DNA of 64,000 bases, from the NCBI RefSeq assembly GCF_002237595.1, contig NZ_CP022529.1, positions 3,906,001 to 3,970,000 of the forward strand, read 5' to 3'. This DNA is from Labrenzia sp. VG12 (lineage in GTDB: Bacteria; Pseudomonadota; Alphaproteobacteria; Rhizobiales; Stappiaceae). This document shows, piece by piece, positions 17,077-25,314 of this stretch (its first letter is position 1; each line of letters opens with the position of its first letter). The notes under the pieces were generated by a model, which made no database searches, had not been told where the DNA came from, and saw nothing but the letters and a program-made list of their open reading frames with translations. A program made the position numbers and the translations under genes.

Positions 17077-17862
17077 TCAGTCTTCAAAGGCCTGTGTCAT
17101 CGCTTGTTCTGTCGCTGCGCGATACCCCGCCGTAATCACGGATATACTGAGCACCGTGACCAGGATCTGCAGCAGCACGTTGAGGATCATGACCTTTATC
17201 TGAACGAAGATCAGCGGCAATCCGGTTCCGGTCAGCGACAGCACATGGTCGATCAGGGCCCCGCCCAGCCAGAACGGCAAGGACAGGACAATGACGGCCC
17301 AGAGCATACGCCACCCGAGCCCTTGCCCCAGCCGGTGCGCTTCCAAAAATCCAATCGGGCGTTCCAGCGCCGCCGCCGGCAGCACCAGGTTCAGGCGCAT
17401 GAGATGCGGCATGATCAGAAACAGCAGAACGGCGAATGTGGCACTCATCGACACGCCGAGCGGAAAGGCTCCACCGAGTAGCGAAAAAACAACGGCCACC
17501 GGGATCGAAACCCCGATCGCGATCAACACCAGCAGGATCATTTTCCAGAGAAATCGTGCTTCCAGCGCGCCGAAACGGACGAACACAGTGGCTGGTCGTT
17601 CACCGAGCATGGCAAACCGATGCCAGGCGACCGCAATCGAGGCGGCCGCCAATATGGCAACGGTCACGTTGAGCAGCAGCAGCAGGACCGCACCGGCCGG
17701 AATCGACGCTGGGTCGGTGGCCTCGTCGATGGGACCGACAGTCAGTATGACCACAAACGACAGCATGATCTGGATGCCGACCCAGGTGCCGCACACCTTG
17801 AACACCATGTCCAGATTCTGAAACACCAGCGAAAAGGAATCGGTCAAAAGCCGTTTGAACAT
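17077..17862 (-). CDS. Multi-span membrane protein, paralogue set A (3 of 3)
   Basis: The 261-residue protein has six likely spans and is clearly homologous to the gene that follows it. Shared stretches are SLVFQNLDMVFKV against SLVFDNLGAVFKV, the AWHRF...GERP loop and VLPAAALERPIGFLEAHRLGQGLGW. It is the first gene of the trio on the minus strand, divergent from ispG. No enzymatic motif is seen. Charged residues sit in the loops before the third and fifth spans, where the conserved E and R/W positions cluster. Confidence 0.75.
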   Translation of the reverse strand: MFKRLLTDSFSLVFQNLDMVFKVCGTWVGIQIMLSFVVILTVGPIDEATDPASIPAGAVLLLLLNVTVAILAAASIAVAWHRFAMLGERPATVFVRFGALEARFLWKMILLVLIAIGVSIPVAVVFSLLGGAFPLGVSMSATFAVLLFLIMPHLMRLNLVLPAAALERPIGFLEAHRLGQGLGWRMLWAVIVLSLPFWLGGALIDHVLSLTGTGLPLIFVQIKVMILNVLLQILVTVLSISVITAGYRAATEQAMTQAFED

Positions 17863-18087
17863 GTCTAAGCCCCAGATACGTGATCACGGGCTTGCCCGTT
17901 TCTATGAAACCGCTCTTAAAGGTTGGTGGTCCTGCCTGCAACGATTGACAGCAAATCACGCAAATCAACCTGAAAAACCGACCGGCCATTGCCCTTTTTT
18001 GCCGCAGCCCCTAATCATGCGCTGGAAAACAGGACCGGGATCGCACATCTATCGGTTCAACAGTTTCAAGACACCCTGGTGCCCATC

Positions 18088-19347
18088 ATGATTGATGATT
18101 TCGCAAGTCCCCTGCCCCGCCGCACATCGGTAGGCGTGAAGGTCGGCAACGTCACGGTCGGCGGCGACGCCCCGATCGTCGTCCAGTCCATGACCAATAC
18201 GGACACCGCCGATGCTGATGCAACTGTCGCCCAGGTGGCGGCACTTGCGCGTGCCGGTTCGGAAGTCGTGCGCATCACGGTTGACCGTGCAGAAGCGGCC
18301 GAGCAAGTGCCCCGCATCAAGGAGCGGCTGGAGCGGATCGGCATCGATGTGCCGCTGGTCGGCGACTTTCACTATATCGGCCACAAGCTGCTGCAGGACT
18401 ATCCGGATTGCGCCGCGGCGCTCGACAAATATCGGATCAACCCGGGCAATGTCGGCTTCAAGGCAAAGCGGGACACCCAGTTCTCCCAGATCATCGACAT
18501 TGCCCTGAAACACGACAAACCGGTCCGCATCGGCGTCAACTGGGGCTCGCTTGACCAGGAACTCCTGACCAGGCTGATGGACGAGAACGCGGAAAGCGAC
18601 GCCCCTGTTTCGGCCGCCGCCGTGATGCGCGAGGCCATCATCCAGTCCGGGCTTCTGTCGGCTCAGCGTGCCGAAGACCTTGGCATGGGGCGCGACAAGA
18701 TCATTCTCTCGGCCAAGGTCAGTCAGGTCCAGGACCTGATTGCCGTCTATGCAGACCTTGCCCGGCGCTGTGACTACGCATTGCACCTGGGCCTGACCGA
18801 AGCCGGCATGGGCACCAAGGGCATCGTCTCTTCCGCAGCCTCCATGGGCATCCTGCTGCAGCAGGGGATCGGTGACACGATCCGCGTGTCGTTGACCCCG
18901 GAACCGGGTGGAGATCGCACCCGCGAAGTGCAGGTCGCCCAGGAACTGCTTCAGGTCATGGGTTTTCGCGCCTTCGTGCCCGTTGTGGCCGCTTGTCCCG
19001 GATGCGGCCGGACCACGTCGACAACGTTCCAGGAGCTTGCCCAGGACATTCAGGGCCATATCCGCGAATCCATGCCGAAATGGCGTGAGCAGTATCCGGG
19101 CGTTGAAAGCCTCAACGTTGCGGTGATGGGCTGTATCGTCAACGGTCCGGGCGAGTCCAAGCATGCCGATATCGGTATCTCGCTGCCCGGCACCGGCGAA
19201 ACTCCCTCCGCCCCGGTTTTCATCGACGGAGAAAAAGCCACCACCTTGCGTGGGCCGGGCATTGCCGACGAGTTCAAGCAGATGGTGCTGGACTATATCG
19301 AGAGACGCTACGGCTCCGGTCCCAAGTCTTCGTCTGACGCCGCCTGA
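18088..19347 (+). CDS. ispG: 4-hydroxy-3-methylbut-2-enyl diphosphate synthase (IspG/GcpE)
   Basis: Converts methylerythritol cyclodiphosphate to HMBPP, the penultimate step of the MEP isoprenoid pathway, using a [4Fe-4S] cluster. The 419-residue protein shows the TIM-barrel start VKVGNVTVGGDAPIVVQSMTNTDT, RINPGNVGF, the iron-sulfur cysteines of CPGCGRTTSTTF, and MGCIVNGPGESKHADIG. It is the short bacterial form without the plant insertion. The ATG at 18088 is chosen because the family begins just before RRTSVGVKVG; a GTG three codons upstream is an alternative. It is followed after 22 bases by pdxY and then DUF429. Confidence 0.96.
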   Translation: MIDDFASPLPRRTSVGVKVGNVTVGGDAPIVVQSMTNTDTADADATVAQVAALARAGSEVVRITVDRAEAAEQVPRIKERLERIGIDVPLVGDFHYIGHKLLQDYPDCAAALDKYRINPGNVGFKAKRDTQFSQIIDIALKHDKPVRIGVNWGSLDQELLTRLMDENAESDAPVSAAAVMREAIIQSGLLSAQRAEDLGMGRDKIILSAKVSQVQDLIAVYADLARRCDYALHLGLTEAGMGTKGIVSSAASMGILLQQGIGDTIRVSLTPEPGGDRTREVQVAQELLQVMGFRAFVPVVAACPGCGRTTSTTFQELAQDIQGHIRESMPKWREQYPGVESLNVAVMGCIVNGPGESKHADIGISLPGTGETPSAPVFIDGEKATTLRGPGIADEFKQMVLDYIERRYGSGPKSSSDAA

Positions 19348-19369
19348 CCAGACAGAAAGTCCCAAAAAG

Positions 19370-20266
19370 ATGATGCAGCCGGGCCTTGCCGAGCCTCAGA
19401 GAAAGCCGATCCTGGTGATCACCTCACAGGTTGTCCGCGGCGGCATCAGCGGCCGCGGCCTGACCTTCGCCCTGGAACGGATCGGTCACGATGTCTGGTT
19501 CCTGCCGACCATTCTGCTGCCGTGGCACCCCGGTCAGGGCAAGGGCACCCGGATCGTGCCGGCGCTGGAAGATTTCAAAAGCCTCACGGCAGATCTGGCA
19601 GCGTCGCCGAAGCTTGCTGAAATCGGCGCCGTTCTGTCCGGCTACCTGGGCAGTCCGGACCAGGCCGGACCGATTGCAGACCTGGTCAAGGCAGTGAAAG
19701 CCGCCAATCCGGACGCGCCTTATCTGTGCGATCCGGTCCTTGGCGACCTGCAGGGTGACGCGGGATCCCTATACGTGCCCAAGGCAACCGCCCAGGCCGT
19801 CCGGGACGAGCTCGTTCCGCTTGCGGACATTGTCACTCCCAATGCGTTTGAACTTGGCTGGCTGAGCGGGCGCGAGGTCACCAATGAAATGCAGGCGCTC
19901 GCCGCCGCAAGAACACTTGGCAACGAGCGCGTGCTCGTGACGTCGTCACCGGCGCTGCGCCGCAACGCAATTGCCAATCTGCTGGCCGCGCCACGCACGG
20001 CAATCGCCGCCGAACACGCCGCAATTGCCAGTCCCCCACACGGCACCGGCGACCTCATGGCTGGCCTGTTCCTGAGCAATCTGCTGGCCGGTTTCGACGA
20101 CGAAGAGGCCCTGAAGCGGGCGTCGGCATCCGTCTTTGAACTGGTCGCGCGCAGCGTCAAGAAAGGCGCCGACGAGCTGCTCTTTGCCGAAGAACAGCAA
20201 TCGGTGGTGAAAGCGATGGCGCTGGTCACATCCCGCCGCGTCCTGGAAACCAAGGTCCGTGCCTGA
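19370..20266 (+). CDS. pdxY: Pyridoxal kinase family protein (PdxY-like)
   Basis: The 298-residue ribokinase-fold kinase is predicted to phosphorylate pyridoxal with ATP in the vitamin B6 salvage route. The N-terminal VITSQVVRGGISGRGLTFALERIGHDVWFLPTI, the YLCDPVLGD motif, IVTPNAFELGWLSG, and the anion-hole GTGDLMAGLFLSNLL with its catalytic Asp are all present. Two adjacent ATG codons (19370 and 19373) serve as start. It overlaps the following DUF429 gene by 8 bases, so the three genes from ispG onward look like one unit. Confidence 0.9.
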   Translation: MMQPGLAEPQRKPILVITSQVVRGGISGRGLTFALERIGHDVWFLPTILLPWHPGQGKGTRIVPALEDFKSLTADLAASPKLAEIGAVLSGYLGSPDQAGPIADLVKAVKAANPDAPYLCDPVLGDLQGDAGSLYVPKATAQAVRDELVPLADIVTPNAFELGWLSGREVTNEMQALAAARTLGNERVLVTSSPALRRNAIANLLAAPRTAIAAEHAAIASPPHGTGDLMAGLFLSNLLAGFDDEEALKRASASVFELVARSVKKGADELLFAEEQQSVVKAMALVTSRRVLETKVRA

Positions 20267-20996
20267 GAAAAGCACAGACTGGATTGCGGGTGTTGACGGC
20301 TGCAAGGCCGGCTGGGTTGCGGTCTTGCGTAATCTCGCCGACCCGACCGGTTTGCACCTGCACCTCTTTCCGGCCTTCGCCGACATTGTCAGCTTCGTCC
20401 CTCAGATCAAGGTCATCGCGGTTGATATGCCAATCGGCCTGCCGGACACTCTCGGCCCCGGTGGCCGGGGACCGGAAAAGGCGGCGCGCAAGCATCTCGG
20501 AGAGCGCCAGTCATCCGTCTTCACCGTGCCCGCCCGACCGGCGGTCTATGAAACCGACTACCTTCAGGCTTGCGACACCGCCATGAAGACCTCCGAGCCG
20601 CCAAAGAAGGTCTCGAAACAGTGTTTTTATCTGTTTCCGAAGATGCGGGAGATCGACACGTTGATGACGCCCGAACTGGAAGAGCGCGTTCATGAGGTGC
20701 ACCCGGAACTTGCCTTCTGGCGCCTGAACGGCGAAGCCGAGATGAGTCTGCCGAAAAAGGTGAAGAGCCGCGCTAACCCCGCAGGCCTCGATCAGCGCAG
20801 GGACCTGCTGGTTTCCAAGGGAATGCCGCAAGATTTCCTCGACCAGAAGCCTCCGCGCGGATGCGGCCGGGACGATCTCCTGGATGCGGCAGCGAACAGC
20901 CTGATTGCCGAACGCATCATAAATGGACAGGCGGAGCCTTTCCCGAAAGATTTCCGACGCGACGACCGGGGCCTCAGAATGGCAATTTGGGCTTAG
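20259..20996 (+). CDS. DUF429 domain protein
   Basis: The 245-residue protein of the DUF429 family has a predicted RNase H-like fold. The pattern is IAGVDGCKAGWVAVL at the N-terminus, the acidic VIAVDMPIGLPD, SSVFTVPARPAVYE, VHEVHPELAFW, and a final GRDDLLDAAANSLIAERI. The regularly placed acidic residues suggest a nuclease-like site, but no activity is established. It starts with GTG inside the end of pdxY (8-base overlap), with CCAAGG upstream. Confidence 0.9.
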   Translation: MPEKSTDWIAGVDGCKAGWVAVLRNLADPTGLHLHLFPAFADIVSFVPQIKVIAVDMPIGLPDTLGPGGRGPEKAARKHLGERQSSVFTVPARPAVYETDYLQACDTAMKTSEPPKKVSKQCFYLFPKMREIDTLMTPELEERVHEVHPELAFWRLNGEAEMSLPKKVKSRANPAGLDQRRDLLVSKGMPQDFLDQKPPRGCGRDDLLDAAANSLIAERIINGQAEPFPKDFRRDDRGLRMAIWA

Positions 20997-21047
20997 GGTT
21001 GCCGTGAAGCATCTGCCAATCAGACGAAGACAGGGAAAATCTACGCC

Positions 21048-21803
21048 ATGCGCCCGGCCCTGAAATGGATGGTCTTTTGTCTCCTGTTCGGGGTTTTGAC
21101 GCTGGCCTCGCAATTGGGTGGCCTTGCCCTGATTGCCGCACTCTTTTTCAAACGCCGTGTGCTGGTGTTTCTGACGGCTTACGCACTCCTCAGCCTGTCC
21201 GCGATCTGGATTGCGCCGGTTGTCAGCAACCGGGTTGCGTTGCCCTGCTTTACGGACGGTCCGCTGAAAGTACAGTCGTGGATCTACTGCGCCCTCAACC
21301 GCAATTATGTGTCACCTGAAGTCAAGGCGCTGCTGGAAGACCTCGCCCATGCGACCGAAAAAGCTTATCCGGGCACACAAACGCTTGTTCTGGATGGCAA
21401 TTTTCCGTTCCTGGACGGCTTTCCCCTGATCCCGCATCTCTCCCATGATGACGGCGGGAAGGTGGATCTGGCGTTTTATTACCGGGATGCGTCAGGGTAC
21501 CGGCGCGGTGCCACGCGTTCGCCGATCGGCTATTTTGCCTTTGAAGACGGTCCGAGCACTTGCCCGCCGAAACGCCTGAGCCTCAGATGGGATCTGGCCG
21601 CCCTGCAGCCCCTGTGGCCTGACTTTGCGATCGAGCCGAACAGGACCCGGTTCGCTCTTGCCTTCCTTGCCGCCGATCCCCGGACCGGCAAGATCCTGCT
21701 TGAACCGCACCTGAAGGCGCGGCTCGGGCTCGCGTCCTCCAAGATCCGTTTTCAGGGCTGCCGGGCGGCCCGGCATGACGATCACATACACCTTCAGCTT
21801 TAG
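21048..21803 (+). CDS. Membrane-anchored protein with LAS-metallopeptidase-like motifs
   Basis: The 251-residue protein starts with two hydrophobic segments (about residues 7-32 and 36-58), so the rest probably faces the periplasm. The soluble part has SHDDGGKVDLAF, an H-x6-D pattern, and ends HDDHIHLQL with HxH at the extreme C-terminus. H-x6-D plus a late HxH is the zinc-ligand layout of LAS peptidases such as MepA and D,D-carboxypeptidases of the M15/M74 type. A murein hydrolase role is my inference; no annotated name is recalled. AGGGAAAA lies upstream of the ATG. Confidence 0.75.
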   Translation: MRPALKWMVFCLLFGVLTLASQLGGLALIAALFFKRRVLVFLTAYALLSLSAIWIAPVVSNRVALPCFTDGPLKVQSWIYCALNRNYVSPEVKALLEDLAHATEKAYPGTQTLVLDGNFPFLDGFPLIPHLSHDDGGKVDLAFYYRDASGYRRGATRSPIGYFAFEDGPSTCPPKRLSLRWDLAALQPLWPDFAIEPNRTRFALAFLAADPRTGKILLEPHLKARLGLASSKIRFQGCRAARHDDHIHLQL

Positions 21804-21833
21804 CTCGCGGTCTTTTCCCGCCTTACCAATTTG

Positions 21834-22478
21834 CTAAAGCGTCTTCAGCAAGGCGCAGATGTCCTGCTTCAGGTCCTTGCCTCGAACAATCCCGCCGTGG
21901 CACGGCACGATCACGGTTGGAGTTTCGAGATCGAGGCGGTTTTGAACCCAGGCCGAAAACACGGCCTTGTCGCGCAGCCCATATGTCGGGAACGGCTTCA
22001 GAAAACCGACCTTCGGTTTGGTATCGCTCTTTTCCTGCATACCGCAAAAGGCATCGGTCACGATCCAGATGACCGCGTCCTTTGTGCGCAGGCAAACCCA
22101 GACTTCACCCGTCTTGAGACCGTCCGGTTCAAGGAGGCTGGCGTGGCTGGGAAGCGCTTCGGCAAGCCTGTCCAGGTCAGAGAAGGCAAACCCGGTGACT
22201 TTTTTAAGACGCGGCCTTGCGCCTTGCGAACAAACACAATCCGCCTCCGGAAAGGCGGCAACATGTTCGCTCAAACCCATGTTGTGATAATGGTTCGGCG
22301 CCAGCAGGAACCGGACAGGGGCGAGAGCCGATGCCGTGCCGCTGGCCTTGCGGACAGGACTGTAAAGCGCCGCTCCCCCATCGGGCAAAGCGATCGCGAC
22401 ACAGCGTAGGTTGCCTTCTCGTATGGACCAGAGGCCGTCGACCCCCTCGACCGGTTCAAGTCCCGCTACCTGTTTCAT
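21834..22478 (-). CDS. Metallo-beta-lactamase-like hydrolase (DUF4336-like)
   Basis: The 214-residue cytoplasmic protein contains PVRFLLAPNHYHNMGLSEHVAAFPEA, a partial MBL-type histidine motif, then VWIVTDAFCG and a late VIVPCHGGIVRG. These suggest an MBL fold with an altered metal site, close to DUF4336 proteins. The family call is tentative. The ATG at 22478 overlaps the stop of the TetR gene in an ATGA, so it is translationally coupled to that regulator and is its likely target. Confidence 0.65.
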   Translation of the reverse strand: MKQVAGLEPVEGVDGLWSIREGNLRCVAIALPDGGAALYSPVRKASGTASALAPVRFLLAPNHYHNMGLSEHVAAFPEADCVCSQGARPRLKKVTGFAFSDLDRLAEALPSHASLLEPDGLKTGEVWVCLRTKDAVIWIVTDAFCGMQEKSDTKPKVGFLKPFPTYGLRDKAVFSAWVQNRLDLETPTVIVPCHGGIVRGKDLKQDICALLKTL

Positions 22479-23071
22479 GTCCTGATCTCTCTGCGGGTCA
22501 GTTGCGCGCACAGCAAGTCGACCAGCGGCTTGCCGGCATCGTTTTTCCCGGCCAGACGGTTTTGGGCGTGAACGCCCATGACGGCGGATACCAGCGCCTT
22601 CGCGGTCGCCTCCGGATCCGTGTCGGCCGGAAGCGACTTGTCGGCAATTGCCCGTTCCAGGCAGGTGGTAAAAGAGCTTTCCAGAGCGGCCCAATAGCGT
22701 TTGACCGCTCCCTCCAGCCGCGCGCTGCCCACGCGTGCGTTCTCAATCCCGGTGTTCACGACGAGGCAGCCATGCGGGCTGGACGTCATCGAGCCGTCCG
22801 TGACCAGAGATCGCAGAAATCCCACGAGTTCCGGCAAGCCACCGGTCTGCATGGGCGTCATGGCATGCCGGATGGCCTGGTCCGAATAATAATCGAGCGC
22901 TTTCAGATAGAGACCTTCCTTGCCGCCAAACTCGGTTCGGATAGCAAACTGGTTGAGACCGGTGAGGCGTTCCAGCTCGCGCAGCCCGAGTGCCTGATAG
23001 CCATGTTGCCAGAACGCGTGAACGACACGTTCGACCACCTCATCGACATTGTAGCTTTTTGGGCGTGCCAT
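22475..23071 (-). CDS. TetR family transcriptional regulator
   Basis: The 198-residue repressor has the helix-turn-helix region ALGLRELERLTGLNQFAIRTEFGGKEGLY (about residues 27-55) and a C-terminal effector domain with PHGCLVVNTGIENA, a segment typical of the TetR_C group around AcuR-like regulators. It is the first gene of a two-gene operon with the MBL-like gene (ATGA overlap). The palindrome at 23095-23109, 24 bases upstream of the start, is the probable autoregulatory operator. Confidence 0.9.
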   Translation of the reverse strand: MARPKSYNVDEVVERVVHAFWQHGYQALGLRELERLTGLNQFAIRTEFGGKEGLYLKALDYYSDQAIRHAMTPMQTGGLPELVGFLRSLVTDGSMTSSPHGCLVVNTGIENARVGSARLEGAVKRYWAALESSFTTCLERAIADKSLPADTDPEATAKALVSAVMGVHAQNRLAGKNDAGKPLVDLLCAQLTRREIRT

Positions 23072-23078
23072 GACCTAG

Positions 23079-23125
23079 TTTCTCTACGACTGAATAGAAA
23101 TTATTTCTATACACTCGAAGAGAAA
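23079..23125. promoter_or_regulatory. Nested inverted repeats, candidate TetR operator
   Basis: An inner palindrome TAGAAATTATTTCTA (23095-23109) has one mismatched centre base. It is flanked symmetrically by TTTCTCT (23079-23085) and AGAGAAA (23119-23125). All arms share AGAAA/TTTCT, so two dimers could bind. The region starts 8 bases before the TetR start codon. Confidence 0.6.
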
Positions 23126-23286
23126 TGTCAAGGCGCCCGGAGAACCGTCTCGCACTGGCTCTCGAAAAAGTGCCATACGGATTTCACACGACTCGATAAG
23201 GCCCCCCAACGTAAGATAGGATGCTTCGTGCCCCGTCCCGGCGGCGACCTTGCGCCGCATTTCTCCAGCGAGAGGACATTTTCATC

Positions 23287-23586
23287 ATGCGTACCAGGTA
23301 CATGTTGGCGGCTGCGATCGGCTTTGCGATTGCCTATTCCGCACCTGTTGATTTCACCGGCTTTGCCGCCGGCACACCCGTTTTTGCCGGCATAGCGCCT
23401 GCCAAGGCTCAGAACCCGACCCGCAACACGGCGCGGCGAACCGCCCGGCGCACCACACGGCGCGTCGCCCGACGCACATCGATCGCCGGATGCGCGCCCT
23501 ACAACGCCTATTACAATTGTGGCGGGGTCTATTACCGGCCCGTCGTTGAAAACGGCGTCACCGTCTATGTTGTTGTAAATCCCTGA
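23287..23586 (+). CDS. Small secreted arginine-rich protein
   Basis: The 99-residue protein has a signal peptide (MRTRYMLAAAIGFAIAYSAP onward, with a likely cut after APAKA near residue 41). A basic stretch built on repeated ARRT/TRR units follows (about residues 47-65). The end is an aromatic and cysteine-containing domain, CAPYNAYYNCGGVYYRP, finishing VTVYVVVNP. The two Cys may form a disulfide. I recognise no family. GAGAGG precedes the start ATG. It lies 17 bases before another small secreted protein on the same strand. Confidence 0.7.
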   Translation: MRTRYMLAAAIGFAIAYSAPVDFTGFAAGTPVFAGIAPAKAQNPTRNTARRTARRTTRRVARRTSIAGCAPYNAYYNCGGVYYRPVVENGVTVYVVVNP

Positions 23587-23603
23587 ACCTGTTGGAGAAC
23601 CTC

Positions 23604-24023
23604 ATGAGAAACCTCCGTATGCTGGCCCTGGCCGCCAGCGTCTTGCTTTTGGGTGCTCCGGCGGTGGCACAGGGACCGGTCAAGGGTGTCCTGGAAGCCT
23701 GCGAGACCGAAATCACGACCTATTGCGATGAAGTCACGCCGGGCCATGGCCGCATGCTGTCCTGCATGTATGCCCATGAAGACAAGATCAGTGACGAGTG
23801 CGCGGCCTCCATTGTCGACCTGGCGGATGCCCTCGACTTCCTGTTCGCCAATGTCGGCAACGCGGTTGCGCTCTGCGCCGCGGACATCGAAGCCAATTGT
23901 TCCGGCGTCGAGTTCGGTGGCGGCCGTATCCTGTCCTGCCTCAAGGCCAATGCCGACAAGGTTTCGGCGGAGTGCCAGCCGGTTGTCAGTTCCTTCTCCG
24001 ACCAGTTCGGCCTGAACGACTGA
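23604..24023 (+). CDS. Secreted protein with two GLG1-like cysteine-rich repeats
   Basis: The 139-residue protein has a signal peptide (residues 1-22, ending APAVAQ). Two repeats share C-x-x-(E/D)I-x-x-(Y/N)C near the start and GR(M/I)LSC and EC later: CETEITTYCDEVTPGHGRM and CAADIEANCSGVEFGGGRI. These match the cysteine-rich GLG1 (Golgi apparatus protein 1) repeat found in some bacterial periplasmic proteins. Each repeat has four Cys, suggesting two disulfides. GGAG lies upstream of the ATG at 23604, which is preferred over an ATG four codons earlier. A strong hairpin terminates the unit. Confidence 0.82.
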   Translation: MRNLRMLALAASVLLLGAPAVAQGPVKGVLEACETEITTYCDEVTPGHGRMLSCMYAHEDKISDECAASIVDLADALDFLFANVGNAVALCAADIEANCSGVEFGGGRILSCLKANADKVSAECQPVVSSFSDQFGLND

Positions 24024-24088
24024 GCGAACCACGCAAGCTGCGTGCGGCCTGCCCTTTGGCTGCGCGCGACCGGTTTCAACATCCGGCC

Positions 24089-24112
24089 AATGGCCGCAGC
24101 GCTGCGGCCATT
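24089..24112 (+). terminator. Terminator after the GLG1-like gene
   Basis: AATGGCCGCAGC and its exact reverse complement meet head-on to form a 24-bp perfect palindrome, followed by TTTTC. It lies 65 bases after the stop codon. Confidence 0.75.
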
Positions 24113-24245
24113 TTCACCTCTTCCCTTTCCTTTTCGTCAGAACCTGCTAAAAGGCGCGCCGTTCCTTCACGGGAACCACCGGTCGCAGCCTACCCGGTGA
24201 CGAGCGTCGCAACGGGCGTTCAACAGCGAAAACAAGGGACCAACG

Positions 24246-24935
24246 TTGAAAACACTTGTCATCTGTTCCGGCGGAATGGATTCCGTCACCCTTGCGCACA
24301 GGATTGCGCAGGACCACGAGCTGATCGGCCTGATCTCCTTTGATTATGGCCAGCGCCACAAGAAGGAACTGGATTTTGCCAGGGCCTGCGCCGAAGAGCT
24401 CAACACCGAATTCATCCTGATCGACATTGCCAATATCGGCCGCCAGCTGACCGGCTCGGCGCTGACCGATGATCTGGACGTGCCCGATGGCCACTACGCC
24501 GAAGACACCATGAAGGTCACGGTGGTGCCGAACCGCAACGCGATCATGCTGACCATTGCCTATGGCATCGCCTCCTCGCGCGGGGCCGAGGCGGTCGCGA
24601 CCGCGGTTCATGGCGGCGATCATTTCATCTATCCGGACTGCCGCCCGGCCTTTACCGAGAGCTTCGAGACCATGCAGCGGCACGCGCTGGACGGTCTTGG
24701 CGAGATCAGGCTCTTCACGCCTTATGTCAACGTCTCCAAGGCGGAGATCGCCCGCGAGGGCCTTGCCCTTGCTGTCGACTATCGCAAGACCTGGTCTTGC
24801 TACAAGGGCGGCGCGGAGCACTGCGGCCGCTGCGGCACCTGCGTGGAACGGCGCGAGGCGTTTCACCTTGCCGGCGGTATCGATCCGACCGTCTATGCGG
24901 ACGCGGATTTCTGGAAGGTGGCCTGCAATGTATAG
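24246..24935 (+). CDS. queC: 7-cyano-7-deazaguanine synthase (QueC)
   Basis: Converts 7-carboxy-7-deazaguanine to preQ0 with ATP and ammonia in queuosine biosynthesis. The 229-residue protein has the PP-loop SGGMDS (residues 8-13), FDYGQRHKKEL, VPNRNAIMLTIAYGIA, and the C-terminal zinc cysteines in SCYKG...HCGRCGTCVERREAF. The start is TTG at 24246 with AAGGGA upstream; the protein reads M-KTLVICSGG, the family's usual start. queD overlaps its end by 8 bases. Confidence 0.95.
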   Translation: MKTLVICSGGMDSVTLAHRIAQDHELIGLISFDYGQRHKKELDFARACAEELNTEFILIDIANIGRQLTGSALTDDLDVPDGHYAEDTMKVTVVPNRNAIMLTIAYGIASSRGAEAVATAVHGGDHFIYPDCRPAFTESFETMQRHALDGLGEIRLFTPYVNVSKAEIAREGLALAVDYRKTWSCYKGGAEHCGRCGTCVERREAFHLAGGIDPTVYADADFWKVACNV

Positions 24936-25314
24936 GATCACCAAGGAGTTCCACTTCTCCGCCAGCCACCAGCTGAAGGGTCTTGGCGACGACCACCCTT
25001 GCGCCCGCTTCCATGGCCACAACTACGTGGTTGAGGTTGAACTGGCCGCCGAGGAACTCGACGCTATCGGCTTTGTCCGTGACTACAACGAGCTGAAGCT
25101 GCTCAAGACCTATATCGACGACACGCTCGATCACCGGCACCTGAACGACGTGCTCGGCGATGATTGCGTCACCGCCGAGCGCATCGCCAAACACCTGTTC
25201 GACTGGTGCAAGGCGGCCTGGCCGGAAACCGCAGCCGTCCGCGTCAAGGAAACGCCGAAGACCTGCGCGGAATACCGTCCACTTGTCTATCTCCCGGTGG
25301 AGGCACGGCCATGA
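24928..25314 (+). CDS. queD: 6-carboxy-5,6,7,8-tetrahydropterin synthase (QueD)
   Basis: Converts dihydroneopterin triphosphate to 6-carboxytetrahydropterin, the second step to preQ0. The 128-residue protein has the PTPS-fold zinc histidines: His14 in FSASHQL, and His29 and His31 in CARFHGHNY, with the catalytic Cys25 beside them. LDHRHLNDV and a late VRVKETPKT complete the family pattern. It overlaps queC by 8 bases and queE by 4 (ATGA), so queC-queD-queE are translationally coupled. Confidence 0.94.
   Translation: MYRITKEFHFSASHQLKGLGDDHPCARFHGHNYVVEVELAAEELDAIGFVRDYNELKLLKTYIDDTLDHRHLNDVLGDDCVTAERIAKHLFDWCKAAWPETAAVRVKETPKTCAEYRPLVYLPVEARP

Noticed and set aside
18049..19365. Minus-strand frame opposite ispG
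   Set aside because: It mirrors a strongly conserved enzyme gene and shows no family features.
23400..23480. CRISPR-like short repeats in the arginine-rich gene
   Set aside because: The repeated CGGCG-type text is codon repetition for Arg within an open frame, without spacers or constant unit length.
24113..24245. Possible preQ1-type riboswitch before queC
   Set aside because: I saw no hairpin and A-rich tail arrangement of a preQ1 aptamer; only a GC-rich leader and a ribosome site are visible.
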